DNA from: Mesoplasma seiffertii ATCC 49495
GTDB lineage: Bacteria > Bacillota_I > Bacilli_A > Mycoplasmatales > Mycoplasmataceae
NCBI RefSeq assembly: GCF_000518725.1
Contig: NZ_KI912486.1
Coordinates: forward strand, 64,916-128,915
DNA: 64,000 nucleotides
Reading direction: 5' to 3'
The notes beneath the pieces are model-generated. The model did not search any database. It saw only the letters and a program-made list of their open reading frames with translations, and was not told the DNA's origin. Both the position numbers and the translations under genes were made by a program. This document shows positions 1-10,219 of the stretch, in pieces (the first letter of the stretch is position 1; the number at the start of each line of letters is the position of its first letter).

Positions 1-702
1 TCCATACTTTGCGGCAGTTTTATTAACTCGACTAGCTAAGTTATACTTCAAACTTCTGTCGGCCAAATTTGAAATATTTTTACCATTAATTAACGTCGCA
101 ACGCTTCCCATAATCGGACTAATAGCAACAAATGAAAAGAGAACAGTTCCAAATACACCCATCAAAACTGAACTTTTTAAAGTCACAATTAGCAATAAAA
201 CTGAAGTTAAAAACATATCGAACAATAGAACAAAAAATAAACCTGCTGTTGATTTTATGGCAATTAGTTTACTAGACTCATACGGTGAAATAATATGAAT
301 CAAAAAGAATAGTAGAATAAAAATTACGATTGCGATAAGTGAAAATGCCTTATTTGCTAAAAGACGTTCATAAAAAAGTCTTGATTTGGAAATTCCACTA
401 CGAATCTCTAAATTCATAACTCCGTTTCGCATTTCTTTGGCAAATGACGAAGAAATATAATGAATTTCAAAATATGCTAAATAGAAAACCATAATTGCGA
501 TTGGTAAGAATACGGCCGCTGTTTTGCTTGGATTTGCAGCCTTAACAAAAACAAATGCCGATCCAATATTGATCATTAATATTGCTACAAAACATAAAGT
601 AGTCATTATAATTCAAGTTTTTGATGTTAAAAAACTTTTGACAATTCGTTTAAAAATGGGGAAATTTATTGTTGTTTCAAAATTATTCACTTGTTTTTGC
701 AT
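1..702 (-). CDS. ABC transporter permease (partial, 3' end beyond window)
   Basis: This is the membrane-spanning partner of the ATPase encoded just upstream. The ATG at 702 lies inside the last codons of the ATPase gene, a 20-base overlap that indicates translational coupling. The visible 234 residues start with a short cytoplasmic stretch and then show hydrophobic segments rich in I, L, V and F, with charged turns such as AKEMRNG between them. This arrangement resembles ABC-2 type permeases. The reading frame needs TGA as Trp (for example in KTW near residue 30). The gene continues past the left edge, so its C-terminus is unseen. The substrate cannot be told from the sequence. Confidence 0.75.
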
Positions 703-1495
703 TTTTCTTAGTCTCGCTTTCTTCTTTAACTATCGATTTAATTTTTTCATAATTAATCGTTGTTTCTTTGTCACCAATTGCTTTCATGTAGACATCTCGT
801 AAATTTTCTTTAGTTTTGTCAAAGTCATTTTCGTAAATGATCTCACCACGGTTTACTAAAACAACTTTATCAATTAATAAATTTAGTTCATCAATATTAT
901 GACTGGTAATCATAATTGTTTTGCCATACTCACGAGCTAAAAATCGTAAAACTTCCATAAACTCTAAACGTGACTTAACATCTAAATTAGCTGTTGGTTC
1001 ATCAAGAATAATCATTTCCGGATCTGTCACTAATGTTGCAAGTAACAATGCTCGCTTTTGCATTCCAGCTGATAATTCATCAAAACGGCTTTTGCGAAAT
1101 TTTTCTAAACTTAAGGCTTCTAAAAAACGGTCAAAATATTGATCAACATATTCTTTCGTAATACCTTTTAAACTAGCACAATAATAAGCATATTCCTTAA
1201 TTTTATATTGATGTGGGTAATTATTTTGGTCTGGGAAAAAGGCAATCTTAATAAGCGCTTCACGTTGCTCAGTAGAGACTCCCTTTAAGAATACCTCTCC
1301 GGTATCTTTTTTATGTTCTCCAAAAATAAGCTTAATAGTTGTTGTCTTCCCAGCACCATTGTCTCCAATGAATCCAACAATTTGTCCTTTATTAATTGTA
1401 AAACTTTCGTTTTTTACTCCTGCTCCAGTTTTAAAGATTTTTGTTAAATTTTTGACTTCAAAATACGGAATTTGCTGATTTTTTACTTGTTTCAT
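683..1495 (-). CDS. ABC transporter ATP-binding protein
   Basis: This 270-residue ATPase energises the permease that follows. Walker A is GDNGAGKT at residues 44-51, the signature is LSAGM at 141-145, Walker B with the catalytic Glu is MIILDEP at 161-167, and the H-loop His is at 199. The single-domain size and the pairing with one hydrophobic partner fit ABC-2 type exporters of the multidrug or antibiotic class. A ribosome-binding site (AAGGAG) lies just upstream of the ATG. The last 30 residues are charged and not part of the core fold. The exported substrate is unknown. Confidence 0.88.
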   Translation of the reverse strand: MKQVKNQQIPYFEVKNLTKIFKTGAGVKNESFTINKGQIVGFIGDNGAGKTTTIKLIFGEHKKDTGEVFLKGVSTEQREALIKIAFFPDQNNYPHQYKIKEYAYYCASLKGITKEYVDQYFDRFLEALSLEKFRKSRFDELSAGMQKRALLLATLVTDPEMIILDEPTANLDVKSRLEFMEVLRFLAREYGKTIMITSHNIDELNLLIDKVVLVNRGEIIYENDFDKTKENLRDVYMKAIGDKETTINYEKIKSIVKEESETKKNAKTSE

Positions 1496-1533
1496 GAAGA
1501 CTCCTTATTTGCGATATATGTCTCAATTGTATA

Positions 1534-1560
1534 TAAAAAAAGAGAACCAAGTTCTCTTTT
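1534..1560 (-). terminator. Rho-independent terminator of the arginine deiminase operon
   Basis: An inverted repeat (AAAAGAGAAC / GTTCTCTTTT) with a 3-base loop is followed on the minus strand by a run of T. It lies just downstream of arcC and upstream of the ABC ATPase gene. Confidence 0.8.
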
Positions 1561-1586
1561 CCCAAACAATATTTATTTTTTATCAT

Positions 1587-2519
1587 TTATAAAACAAATT
1601 TGGTTCCTGACTTACCATCTAAAACTGCTTCAACTTTTTCCAGTGACCCTACATAAGCTGGCTTACCATTTGTCATTTCGACAAATGATAGTGCTGCTTC
1701 AACTTTTGGTAACATTGAACCTGGAGCAAATTGTTTTTCACCAATATATTGCTGTGCCATGGCTTTAGTCATAACTTCTATTTCAGTTTGATCTGGTTTC
1801 AGATAATTGATAGCCACCCGGTCAATTGCCGTTAAAATTACTAATGCATCGGCATTTGTGATTTCTGCTACTTTAGCTGCCGCAAAATCTTTGTCAACAA
1901 CAGCTGCAATTCCTTCATAAATTCCTTGTTTTTTAATAACTGGAATTCCACCTCCGCCAGTTGAAATTGTAATATATCCACTATTAACTAAAGTATTAAT
2001 CATTTCCCTTTCAACAATATCAATTGGCTTTGGCGAAGCAACAACTCGTCTTCAACCTCTTCCGGCATCTTCTTTAACACTTCAATTATTATCGTTTGCC
2101 AATTGTTTTGCTTCTTGTTCTGTCATAAAATCCCCAATTGGCTTTGAAGGATTTTTAAACGCTTGGTCATTAATATCAACTACTGTTTGAGTGATTAGAG
2201 TTGCTACTGACTTATCAATATTACGACTTTGAAGTTCATTGGTTATTGCTTGTTGCAAATGATAACCAATATAACCTTGACTCATTGCTCCGCATTCAGG
2301 AAAATCAACAAGCGGTGATTTAGGATTATGTTTATGCGCAATATCAAATCCATTATTAATCATTCCAACTTGAGGTCCATTTCCATGAACAATGATCATT
2401 TCATTACCTTTAATAATAAAATCTACTAAATGCTTGGCAGTTTTTTTAACAATTTCTTTTTGTTCTTCAGGACTATTTCCCAAAGCATTTCCACCAACTG
2501 CCACAACAACTTTTGCCAT
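1587..2519 (-). CDS. arcC: Carbamate kinase
   Basis: Carbamate kinase catalyses the last step of the arginine deiminase pathway: carbamoyl phosphate plus ADP gives ATP, CO2 and ammonia. The 310-residue product starts with the family's [10 protein letters not shown] and carries HGNGPQVG and STGGGGIPV, all hallmarks of the amino-acid-kinase fold in carbamate kinases. TGA codons near 2053 and 2079 are read as Trp, which keeps one frame from 2519 to 1587. It is the last gene of the arcA-arcB-exchanger-arcC operon and is followed by a terminator. The start has an AGAGGA ribosome-binding site. Length is normal for the family. Confidence 0.95.
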
Positions 2520-2572
2520 ATTGTGTCCTCTATTCTAAATAATTATTAAATTATTAATTAACTATTTGGTAA

Positions 2573-4243
2573 TTAAGCAATTGACCCACCAATTGCTCCA
2601 CCAATTGATAACATTACGATTGAAAGAACTACTGCTCCTAAAACTACTGGTCAAATTCCTTTTAAGAATCGGTCATAGCCAACTCTTGAAATGGCAACAG
2701 CTCCCATTACCACTCCTGATGTTGGAGTAAATAAGTTTAAGATTCCGTTTGCCAATGAGAATGCCATTACTGATCCAGACGCAGCTGCTCCTTGGAAGGC
2801 AAATTCTGGACTACCAATTGCCCCTGTTGATACTGTTGAAACTAACAGTGGGAAAATGGCTGCAGCGAATCCTGATGATGACGGAATTAAGAATGATAGT
2901 GGTAAAAATAGAATAAATAATACTAAAATTTTTCCAACTTCGCTTTGAATTCCTCCAACACTTTTTCCTAAAGCATTAACAAATAATTCTTGCATATGAG
3001 TGCTTTGCAAAATAACCCCAACTCCAGCTGCAGTTGCAATTACTAAACAAACGCTTAAAATGTCTGATGTTCCAGTCATAAATTCTTTTAAGAATCCTTG
3101 TTCTCCTAAATTTAAAACTAGCGCTAACGAAATTGATGAAATTAAGAAGAATGCTGCAATAACATCTAATCCTCCTTGACCTCAACCTGGAATTAATGAT
3201 GTTAAGTATGGTAGATTTTGATTAACTCAATCACCAGTTCTCTCCATGAAGTTTGTTCCAGTAATTGAATCTCAATTTACCAAATACATAATCATCACTA
3301 AGAAAGTGATACCAAAAATTGCTAATGTAGTTTTACGTCTTCAATTCATGTCAATTTTTTCAGTAGTTTCTGACAAGAAAAACTCACGATCTCCTTGTGA
3401 AGTTGAAAATGTGACTGATTTTGATGGGTTCATTTTAACCTTACGTGCATAGTACATTACATAAGCAATTGCAGCAGTCGTAATTACAATTCATGTTACA
3501 AATCTTCATACTAGTCCATCTCCAGCACTCAATTGTTGCGCTGAATCAGTAATTCCACTATTTAGTCCATTTAAAGCTATGGTAATTACAAATGGGTTAA
3601 CTGTTGAAGCCATAACTCCAGCTCCAGCTCCTACTAAGACAATCATTAGTCCTGTAAATGTATCAAATCCTGCTGCAATCATTAAGGGAATACAAATCAT
3701 GTAAAATCCTAATGATTCTTCAGCCATTCCCTCAGCTGTTCCACAAATTGAAAAGAACAACATTAGAGGAATAATTGCAAAAATTTCACGACCTTTTAAT
3801 TTAGCAATAATTCCTTGTGAAAATCCTTCTAATGATTTAGAAGCTACCACTATTTGGATGAACGCTCCTAAAATTAGGATAAAGACAATTACATCGCTTT
3901 TACCTAAAAATCCTTTAATTGGAGCATAAAAGATATCGATAATTCCCGCTGCTCCAATTCCAACAATTTCTTTTTCTGTTTTACCTGGAACTGGTTTCCC
4001 GGTTGTCGGATCTCATTCTACAATTTTGTCTATTTCAGTAGTTACTCCTGATCATTTTAAAATTCATGATAACAAGACTAAAACTGCAATAATTAATAGC
4101 AAAATGGTAAATGCTGAAAACATTTTGAAGTGACGCTTACGTTTAGGGTCTTTTGGTTTTAACTTTTCAAATTCAGCATTACTTAGTTCTTTATTCTCAA
4201 CAACATTTTGAGATTCTTTTGTCGTATTTTTCTCAGTTGTCAT
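2573..4243 (-). CDS. YfcC-family transporter, probable arginine/ornithine exchanger
   Basis: This is a 556-residue polytopic membrane protein of the YfcC / C4-dicarboxylate anaerobic carrier type. It has a charged cytoplasmic N-terminus of about 45 residues and then roughly a dozen hydrophobic segments. Small-residue-rich stretches (GAGAGVMASTVNPF, LIPSSSGFAAAIFP, LFTPTSGVVMGAV) are typical of the family's two re-entrant loops. It sits between arcB and arcC with short gaps, and YfcC-type proteins serve as arginine:ornithine antiporters in some streptococcal arc operons. The same role is inferred here from context. The start has a strong AAAGGAGG site. TGA is used as Trp. Confidence 0.85.
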
Positions 4244-4293
4244 AGTGCCTCCTTTTCTTTTTTAATATTGGCTACATAAAAATAATTATATAT

Positions 4294-5289
4294 TTATTTA
4301 CCAACTGTTGCCACCATGACTGCTTTAATAGTATGCAATCTATTTTCTGCTTCTTCAAAAACAACAGAATGTTTAGACTCGAAAATTTCATCAGTAACTT
4401 CCATTGCTGTTAGTCCAAATTTTTGATAAATATCTTGGGCAACTTCAGTATTTAAATCATGGAACGCTGGTAAACAGTGCATAAACAAAAAGTCAGGTTT
4501 AGCATTTTTTACATTCTCTGCATTAACTTGAAATGGTTTAAGTTGTTTAATACGTTGTTCTCATACTTCTGGTGCTTCTCCCATTGATACTCAAACATCA
4601 GTATAAATTACATCAGCATCAGTTGCAGCTTGTTGAAGATTTTCTGAAAGTTCAATTACAGCTCCTGTTTCTTTAGCAATTTCCTGACATTGACTAATTA
4701 AATCTTGGTCCGGTCACAATTCTTTAGGTGCCGCTGCTACAAAATGCATTCCCATTTTTGCTGCTCCAACCATTAACGAATTTCCCATGTTATTACGAGC
4801 ATCACCAGCAAACACAAATTTTAATCCTTTTAGACTGCCTTTATATTCTTCAATTGTTAAGAAGTCAGCTAAAATTTGGGTTGGGTGTCATTGATCAGTT
4901 AGTCCATTAAATACGGGAACTCCTGAATGTTTAGCTAATTCTTCAACATCACTTTGTTTATATCCTCTAAACTGAATTCCATCATACATTCTTCCTAAAA
5001 CTCTTGCTGAGTCAGCAACTGATTCTTTTTTACCAAATTGTGAACCTGATGGTCCCAAATAAGTAACATGAGCTCCTTGATCTAAAGCCCCAACTTCAAA
5101 GGCACAACGAGTTCTAGTTGAATCCTTTTGAAAAAGTAACACAATGTTTTTGCCTTCCATCATTTTCTGTTCAGTTCCAGCATATTTAGCACGTTTTAAA
5201 TCACGTGATAAGTCTAATAAATATCTAATTTCTCTTGGTGTGAAGTCTAATAGTTTCAAAAAACTTCTACCTTTTAAATTTACTGCCAT
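4294..5289 (-). CDS. arcB: Ornithine carbamoyltransferase (catabolic)
   Basis: In the arginine deiminase pathway this enzyme splits citrulline with phosphate into ornithine and carbamoyl phosphate. The carbamoyl-phosphate motif STRTR is at residues 57-61 and the ornithine-site motif HCLP at 271-274. Length is 331 residues, normal for the family. I chose the ATG at 5289 because it has a strong AAAAGGAG site and matches the family's usual N-terminus; a longer reading to 5355 would overlap arcA. It begins 30 bases after the arcA stop codon, so the two are co-transcribed. Confidence 0.95.
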
Positions 5290-5318
5290 GTTTGGTTCTC
5301 CTTTTAATTTCAATATTT

Positions 5319-6500
5319 TTAAATGTCTTCTCTTCACAACGGCATTGTCATACATCTTGGACCACCGCGACCACGTGATAATTCTGAAGATGGAGTTGTG
5401 ATAACTTCGACACCAGCTTTTCTTAATAAATCAATTGTTACTCAATTTCTTTCATACGCAATTACTTTTCCTGGTTCAATTGTAATAACATTAGTTCCGT
5501 CATTTCATTGCTCACGGCCCGCTGCAATTACGTCATCGCCTCCACAGCGAATAATTTTAACTTCACGACCTGTTAGTTCATTTAAGACTTCTACTAAAGG
5601 TTTGAATATTTCTTGTGTTCCTTTAGGAGTAATTTCAAAAATTTTGAATTCATTAACATTGTCAAAAATTAATGGGTGGGCAATAAACTTGTCATAGTCA
5701 ACATTTGTAAAGACTGTGTCAAGATGCATAAAGGCACGAGATTTTGGTAAATCTAAGGCAATAATACGTTTATAGCTACCTTCTTCAAATAGTTTTTGAG
5801 CAACTTGTTCAATTGCTTTCATAGTAGTACGTTGAGAAACTCCAATAATTAAAGTTTCTTTATTCAATACTAAAATATCTCCCCCCTCAATTGGGTCGGG
5901 TAAATTACGTTCATAAAAGTATGGAACTTGTCCCGCAAATCTTTCATGATTTTTAAACATGAAATCAGGGAATAAAGTTTCACGATTTCTAGTAGTTGAT
6001 CACATACGATGTAGGGTAATTCCATTTCCAACAGACGCAAATGGGTCTCTTTGAAATAAGACATTTGGTAATGGGTCAGCTATAAATGGGTAGTTATCTT
6101 CATCAACAATTCCCATTTCAAGTTTTTTAGTTCCCGCAATCATTTTTTTAACCATTTCTAAGTTACTCATATTTAATAAAAATTCTTTGAACTGCGCTTG
6201 GTATTTGGGGTCATTAAGTCCTTCTTCAATGAACTTATCAACAAATTGCTCACGAAGATCAGGGTTTTGATCTAATGCTTCAGCTGTAAGCTCTTCAATA
6301 TATAGAACTTCAGTTCCATTTTGACGCATCAATTCCACGAATTTATCATGTTCTTCAACTGCTACTTTTTTAAAAGGAATGTCATCAAATAACAACCTTT
6401 CTAATAAATCAGGAACTAAGTTTTCAACTTCATCTCCTGGTCTATGTACTAATACAGATTTCAACTTTCCAATTTCTGAAAATACATTAATTTTTTTCAT
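5319..6500 (-). CDS. arcA: Arginine deiminase
   Basis: This enzyme hydrolyses arginine to citrulline and ammonia, the first step of ATP generation from arginine. The 393-residue protein has the expected active-site segments: [19 protein letters not shown] and the C-terminal nucleophile in GGPRCMTMP (Cys 383). Length is slightly below the 400-410 common in the family, but no motif is missing. TGA encodes Trp at several points, for example [11 protein letters not shown] and the WRE near the end. It is the first gene of the operon. A GAAAGGAT site precedes the ATG. Confidence 0.96.
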
Positions 6501-6571
6501 AAGTCACTAATCCTTTCATTAAATATTCAGTTATAAATCATAAGTATCTGGCTGTAATACCCTTCATAGTT

Positions 6572-6601
6572 ATTACAATTTAATTAAAGCACTTTAATCA
6601 A
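6572..6601 (-). promoter_or_regulatory. Candidate promoter of the arc operon
   Basis: On the minus strand TTGATT (6596-6601) and TGTAAT (6572-6577) are separated by 18 bases, about 70 bases upstream of the arcA start. The match to a sigma-A promoter is imperfect, and in AT-rich DNA such matches arise by chance. Confidence 0.35.
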
Positions 6602-6611
6602 TGTTTTTACA

Positions 6612-6646
6612 TTTTTTCCAAAAAAATTGAACCTTTTTGGAAAAAA
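6612..6646. repeat. Inverted repeat upstream of the arc operon
   Basis: TTTTTTCCAAAAA and TTTTTGGAAAAAA face each other across about 9 bases, just upstream of the candidate arc promoter. It could be an operator or a weak terminator for the gene upstream. Nothing in the sequence decides between these. Confidence 0.4.
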
Positions 6647-6660
6647 ATCTATTTTGAAAT

Positions 6661-6687
6661 AAAAAAATAAAGCCTTCGCTTTACTTT
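6661..6687 (-). terminator. Terminator of the YgjP-type metallopeptidase gene
   Basis: On the minus strand AGTAAAGC-GAAG-GCTTTATT is followed by a T-rich run, immediately after the stop codon at 6690. Confidence 0.7.
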
Positions 6688-6689
6688 GT

Positions 6690-7376
6690 TTATAACCCTG
6701 CTCCATTAAGTTCACTCTGCAATTCTCGATAATTTGGCAAATATTGTTCTACAAATCTTCAAAAATCTTTTGAATGATTATGGTGACGTAAATGCGCCAG
6801 TTCGTGAACAATTACATAGTCAATAATTTCTGGTCTAAAGTGTAATAGTTTAGTATTAAAAATAATTTTTTGTTGAACCGGATAACAAACCCCTCATTTT
6901 AGATTCATTATTCTGACACTTAAATTTTTAAACTGCACATTCATTTTAATTGCTCATTGAGAAGAACGATTAATAAACCAATTTTTATAATGATTAGCTA
7001 AAAAAGCATACAGCTTTGTTAACTGCAGTTCTAAATCATGATAATCTTTCATCATAATACCATCGCTAGTTTGTTTAGCATGAACATTTTGATCAATTAA
7101 AGTGACATTTACAGTATTGTCAAAAAGTTTGATTCAAGGTTGTGTGCCATAAAAGTCATGCTTTGAGCGAACCTCATAATTTGTTTGAACTTTAATTATT
7201 TTAGATAAGTTTTTATAGATAAGTTTTTCCACTTCTCAATCAGGAGAGTTATATGGTGCTGAAACATAAATTGTTCCTTCTCTAACTCTTAAGATAATAT
7301 TTTTTTGATTTCCATAGCGAATATAATAGTTAATTTTATTGCCATTGGATGTTAGCGTTTTTTTAATTTCTGCCAT
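6690..7376 (-). CDS. YgjP/SprT-type M48-like metallopeptidase
   Basis: This 228-residue soluble protein belongs to the YgjP family (DUF45). The zinc-binding motif HELAH is at residues 191-195, followed by HHNHSKDFW, whose Glu/His-rich context matches the family. An upstream IMNLKWGVC segment corresponds to the family's conserved R-x-x-KWG block. Several TGA codons (Trp) interrupt naive readings, so the gene is open only in code 4. It has an AAAGGA ribosome-binding site and its own terminator, so it is probably a single unit. The family's substrate is not firmly established. Confidence 0.85.
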
Positions 7377-7437
7377 TATATCCTTTCTTTATTGTGCAAT
7401 TATTATTATATAAAAAATAAACCTTATTGGTCTATTT

Positions 7438-8532
7438 TTAATTATTAAATTTAAAGAAGCAAACATCTCCATCTTGCATAATGTATTGTTTACCTTCTAA
7501 ACGCATTTTTCCTGATTCTTTAACTGCCTTTTCAGTTCCGCATTCTAATAAATCATTAATGTGATAAATGTCTGCTTTAATAAATCCTTTTTCAAAATCA
7601 GTATGAATGATTCCAGCACATTGTGGAGCTGTTGCTCCTTTAGGAAATTGTCAAGAACGAGCTTCTTGAGGACCCGCTGTGAAATATGTTTGTAAACCTA
7701 GTGTTGCATATGCTGCTTGAATTAATGAGTCTAAACCTGACTGTGAAGCTCCTAAATCTGCTAAAAATTCACTTTTTTCTTCAGCCGATGCTTCTGATAA
7801 GTCTTCTTCAATCTTGGCACAAATTTTAACTACCTGAGAATTTGATTTTTTAGCAAACTCTTTAACTTGTTGAACGTATTGATTATCTTCTTGTAGCTCG
7901 TCATCATTGACGTTACATACATAAATAAATTTCTTTGAAGTCAATAATTGAAAACCTTTTAAAATTTTAGTTTCCTCGTCATTTAACTCTAAAGTATTTA
8001 ATAACTCTCCAGCAGCTAAACATGCCTGCAGTTTTTGTAAAACTTCATTTTCAAATAAGTGAGCTTTGTCACCGCTTTTTACTTTTGGAGCAATACGTTC
8101 AATACGTTTTTTAATTGTTGCTTCATCTGCAAGCATTAATTCTAAATTAATTATTTCAATATCACGAATTGGATCAACACTTCCTTCAACATGGGTAATA
8201 TCTTTATTATCAAAACATCTTACCACTTCACAAATTGCGTCAGTTTCACGAATATTTGCTAAAAAAGCATTCCCCAATCCTTCTCCTTTAGAAGCTCCTG
8301 CAATCAAACCAGCAATATCTACGAACTCAATTGTTGTTGCAATTTTCTTTTTTGATTCAAAAATTCTTGCTAATTCATCAAGTCTTTTGTCTGGTACTTC
8401 AACTACTCCAACATTTGGCTCAATAGTTGCAAATGGATAATTTGCTGCTTCAACTTTTGAATTTGTAATAGCATTAAACAATGTTGACTTTCCAACATTG
8501 GGCAAACCAACGATTCCTGCTTTAAATGACAT
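7438..8532 (-). CDS. ychF: Redox-regulated ATPase YchF (Obg-family)
   Basis: YchF is a universally conserved P-loop NTPase that binds ribosomes and prefers ATP over GTP. The G1 loop GLPNVGKST is at residues 9-17, followed by the switch segment DIAGLIAGASKGEGLGN. A coiled-coil insert follows, and a C-terminal TGS domain begins around YFTAGPQEARSW. Length is 364 residues, normal for the family. TGA at about 7650 is Trp. It lies in a minus-strand cluster with DUF951 and rsmG, an association also seen in Firmicutes. Confidence 0.95.
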
Positions 8533-8535
8533 ATT

Positions 8536-8736
8536 TTATTCCTCTTTCTTTTTTATAATTTTTTTAAGTTGTTTATTAATCGTTTCACGTTTTAACTCGA
8601 TAAACAAATCAAAAATTTTTGTGCTACGAAATTTATATTTAGCACCAATTCTAATTAATTCTCACGTAACTGTTTGACTTGGATGTGGCTTGTTAAATTC
8701 GACTACATCACCAATTTCAAGTTCTTCTCAAGCCAT
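8536..8736 (-). CDS. DUF951 family protein
   Basis: This is a 66-residue soluble protein. The N-terminus IGDVVEFNKPHPSQ followed by WELIRIGAKYKFRS matches the DUF951 family, which lies beside ychF in Firmicutes. Its function is unknown. The ATG overlaps the rsmG stop codon (TAATG), so it is translated by coupling, and ychF begins 4 bases after its stop. Many copies in the family carry a pair of Cys residues; this one has none. Confidence 0.85.
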
Positions 8737-9434
8737 TATTGAGACTCCTTTTTAATTTGCGAATACTTACGAGGATACATTGAATTTGTTGATCCTGTTT
8801 TTAGATAAAATAAGTTAACTCTAGTTCCAAAACCAACATCTTCTAAAACTTGTTTATCTACAAGTTTCAATTTCATACGTTCATCTTTGCCCTTTAAGTC
8901 TTTAATCTCGTCTTCAGCACGAGGACCTTTTAAGGCAATAAAATGACCATTAACTTTAACCATTTGTACGCCAATTTCTAACAAGATATCTAAATAAGCA
9001 ACTGCTCGAGAAATTACTAAATCGTATTCTTCATGATGGTTTATTGAAAACTCTTCTGCTCGTTGATTAGAAACTTCAATTCCTGTCAAACCTAATTCCT
9101 TAATTAGTTGATTTAAAAAATTTACCTTTTTATTGTTAGATTCAATTAAAGTTACCTGAGTTTCTGGAAAAAATATCTTAAGCACCACTCCCGGAAACCC
9201 TGGACCTGTCCCAATATCGGCAATCTTTTGATCAACGATTGAATAGTTTTCTGTAAACAACAATGAATCTAAAAAGTGTTTTTCAAAAACTTCATCGATG
9301 TTTGTAATTCTTGTTAGGTTGTACTTTGCATTTTCACTAACTAAAAATTCATAGTACTTCATTAATTGTTCCTTAACAATTGGTGTTAAAGAAATATTAC
9401 GATAGTTGTCAAATATTTTTCAATTTGTAAACAT
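8736..9434 (-). CDS. rsmG: 16S rRNA (guanine(527)-N(7))-methyltransferase
   Basis: RsmG methylates G527 of 16S rRNA using S-adenosylmethionine. The 232-residue protein carries the SAM-binding motif DIGTGPGFPG at about residues 73-82 and the family's upstream N-L-T-R-I motif. I chose ATG 9434 over ATG 9362 because it has an AAAGGGA ribosome-binding site and restores the family's N-terminal helix. That reading passes a TGA (Trp) at codon 5. Its stop codon overlaps the start of the DUF951 gene. Confidence 0.92.
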
Positions 9435-9447
9435 AATGTCCCTTTCT

Positions 9448-9467
9448 AAAAAGAGACCTGCTCTTTT
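9448..9467 (-). terminator. Hairpin with short T-tract between pgsA and rsmG
   Basis: AAAAGAG and CTCTTTT pair across a 5-base loop, followed on the minus strand by a short T-rich end. It could terminate pgsA, but it sits only 14 bases upstream of rsmG, so it may be leaky. Confidence 0.5.
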
Positions 9468-9469
9468 AA

Positions 9470-10129
9470 TTAAAATAAATTTTTGCGAGCATTGCAAAAG
9501 TAAAGCGTTCCGCTATAAATACTAAAGAATGTTGCAATATACATTGGAATCATAATTAATTGGTTAATTCAGCCATATTCTCCCGTAGCCTGTACTTCAC
9601 TTCCAAAGAATTTAAAGTTAACGAAGAAAAGTAATGACAACCCAATCATTTGGAAAGTTGTCTTTAATTTTCCTCCCATTCCTGCTGCCAGGGTAATTTG
9701 CTTTGAAGATAAAATCATACGGATAAAGTCAACAATTGTATCTCGTAAAATTAAAACTAATACCATTCATAAAGGAATCATTCCAGTAACTGCTAATAAT
9801 ATTAACGCTGAGTTAACTAACAACTTATCAGCAATTGGATCAAAAAACTTCCCAAAATCTGTAACTTGATTGTTTCTGCGAGCCAAATACCCATCCAGAA
9901 AATCAGTCAATGAGGCTAAAATAAAGACTATTCCTGCAACCATTCACAAAATTGGTAAGCGATATTGATATTTACCAAAACTCCCAATTGCTCATTGTCA
10001 GTCAGGAATCTTAATATCTTTCATTTCAATGTAATAACTCGCTAATATTAAACTTATTACAACTGGTACCAGTAATAGACGAATTAGTGTCAAAATGTTG
10101 GGCACATTTAATGTTGTTTTTTTCTCCAT
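9470..10129 (-). CDS. pgsA: CDP-diacylglycerol--glycerol-3-phosphate 3-phosphatidyltransferase
   Basis: This enzyme makes phosphatidylglycerol phosphate, the committed step to phosphatidylglycerol and cardiolipin. The 219-residue membrane protein carries the full CDP-alcohol phosphotransferase motif D-x2-DG-x2-AR-x8-G-x3-D-x3-D between residues 76 and 101 ([10 protein letters not shown] then [11 protein letters not shown]). About five hydrophobic segments surround it. TGA is Trp in several places. It is the only phospholipid enzyme in the window. Confidence 0.93.
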
Positions 10130-10164
10130 AATTTACCTCATTATCATTAATAATTTTATCACAA

Positions 10165-10192
10165 ATAAAAAATCCATTAGAAATGGATTTTA
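10165..10192 (-). terminator. Terminator of the amino-acid permease gene
   Basis: AAAATCCATT and AATGGATTTT pair across a 3-base loop. On the minus strand the stem is followed by a TTTTTTATTT tail. Confidence 0.82.
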
Positions 10193-10219
10193 AGTATCTA
10201 AGGAAGTTTTTCTACTATC

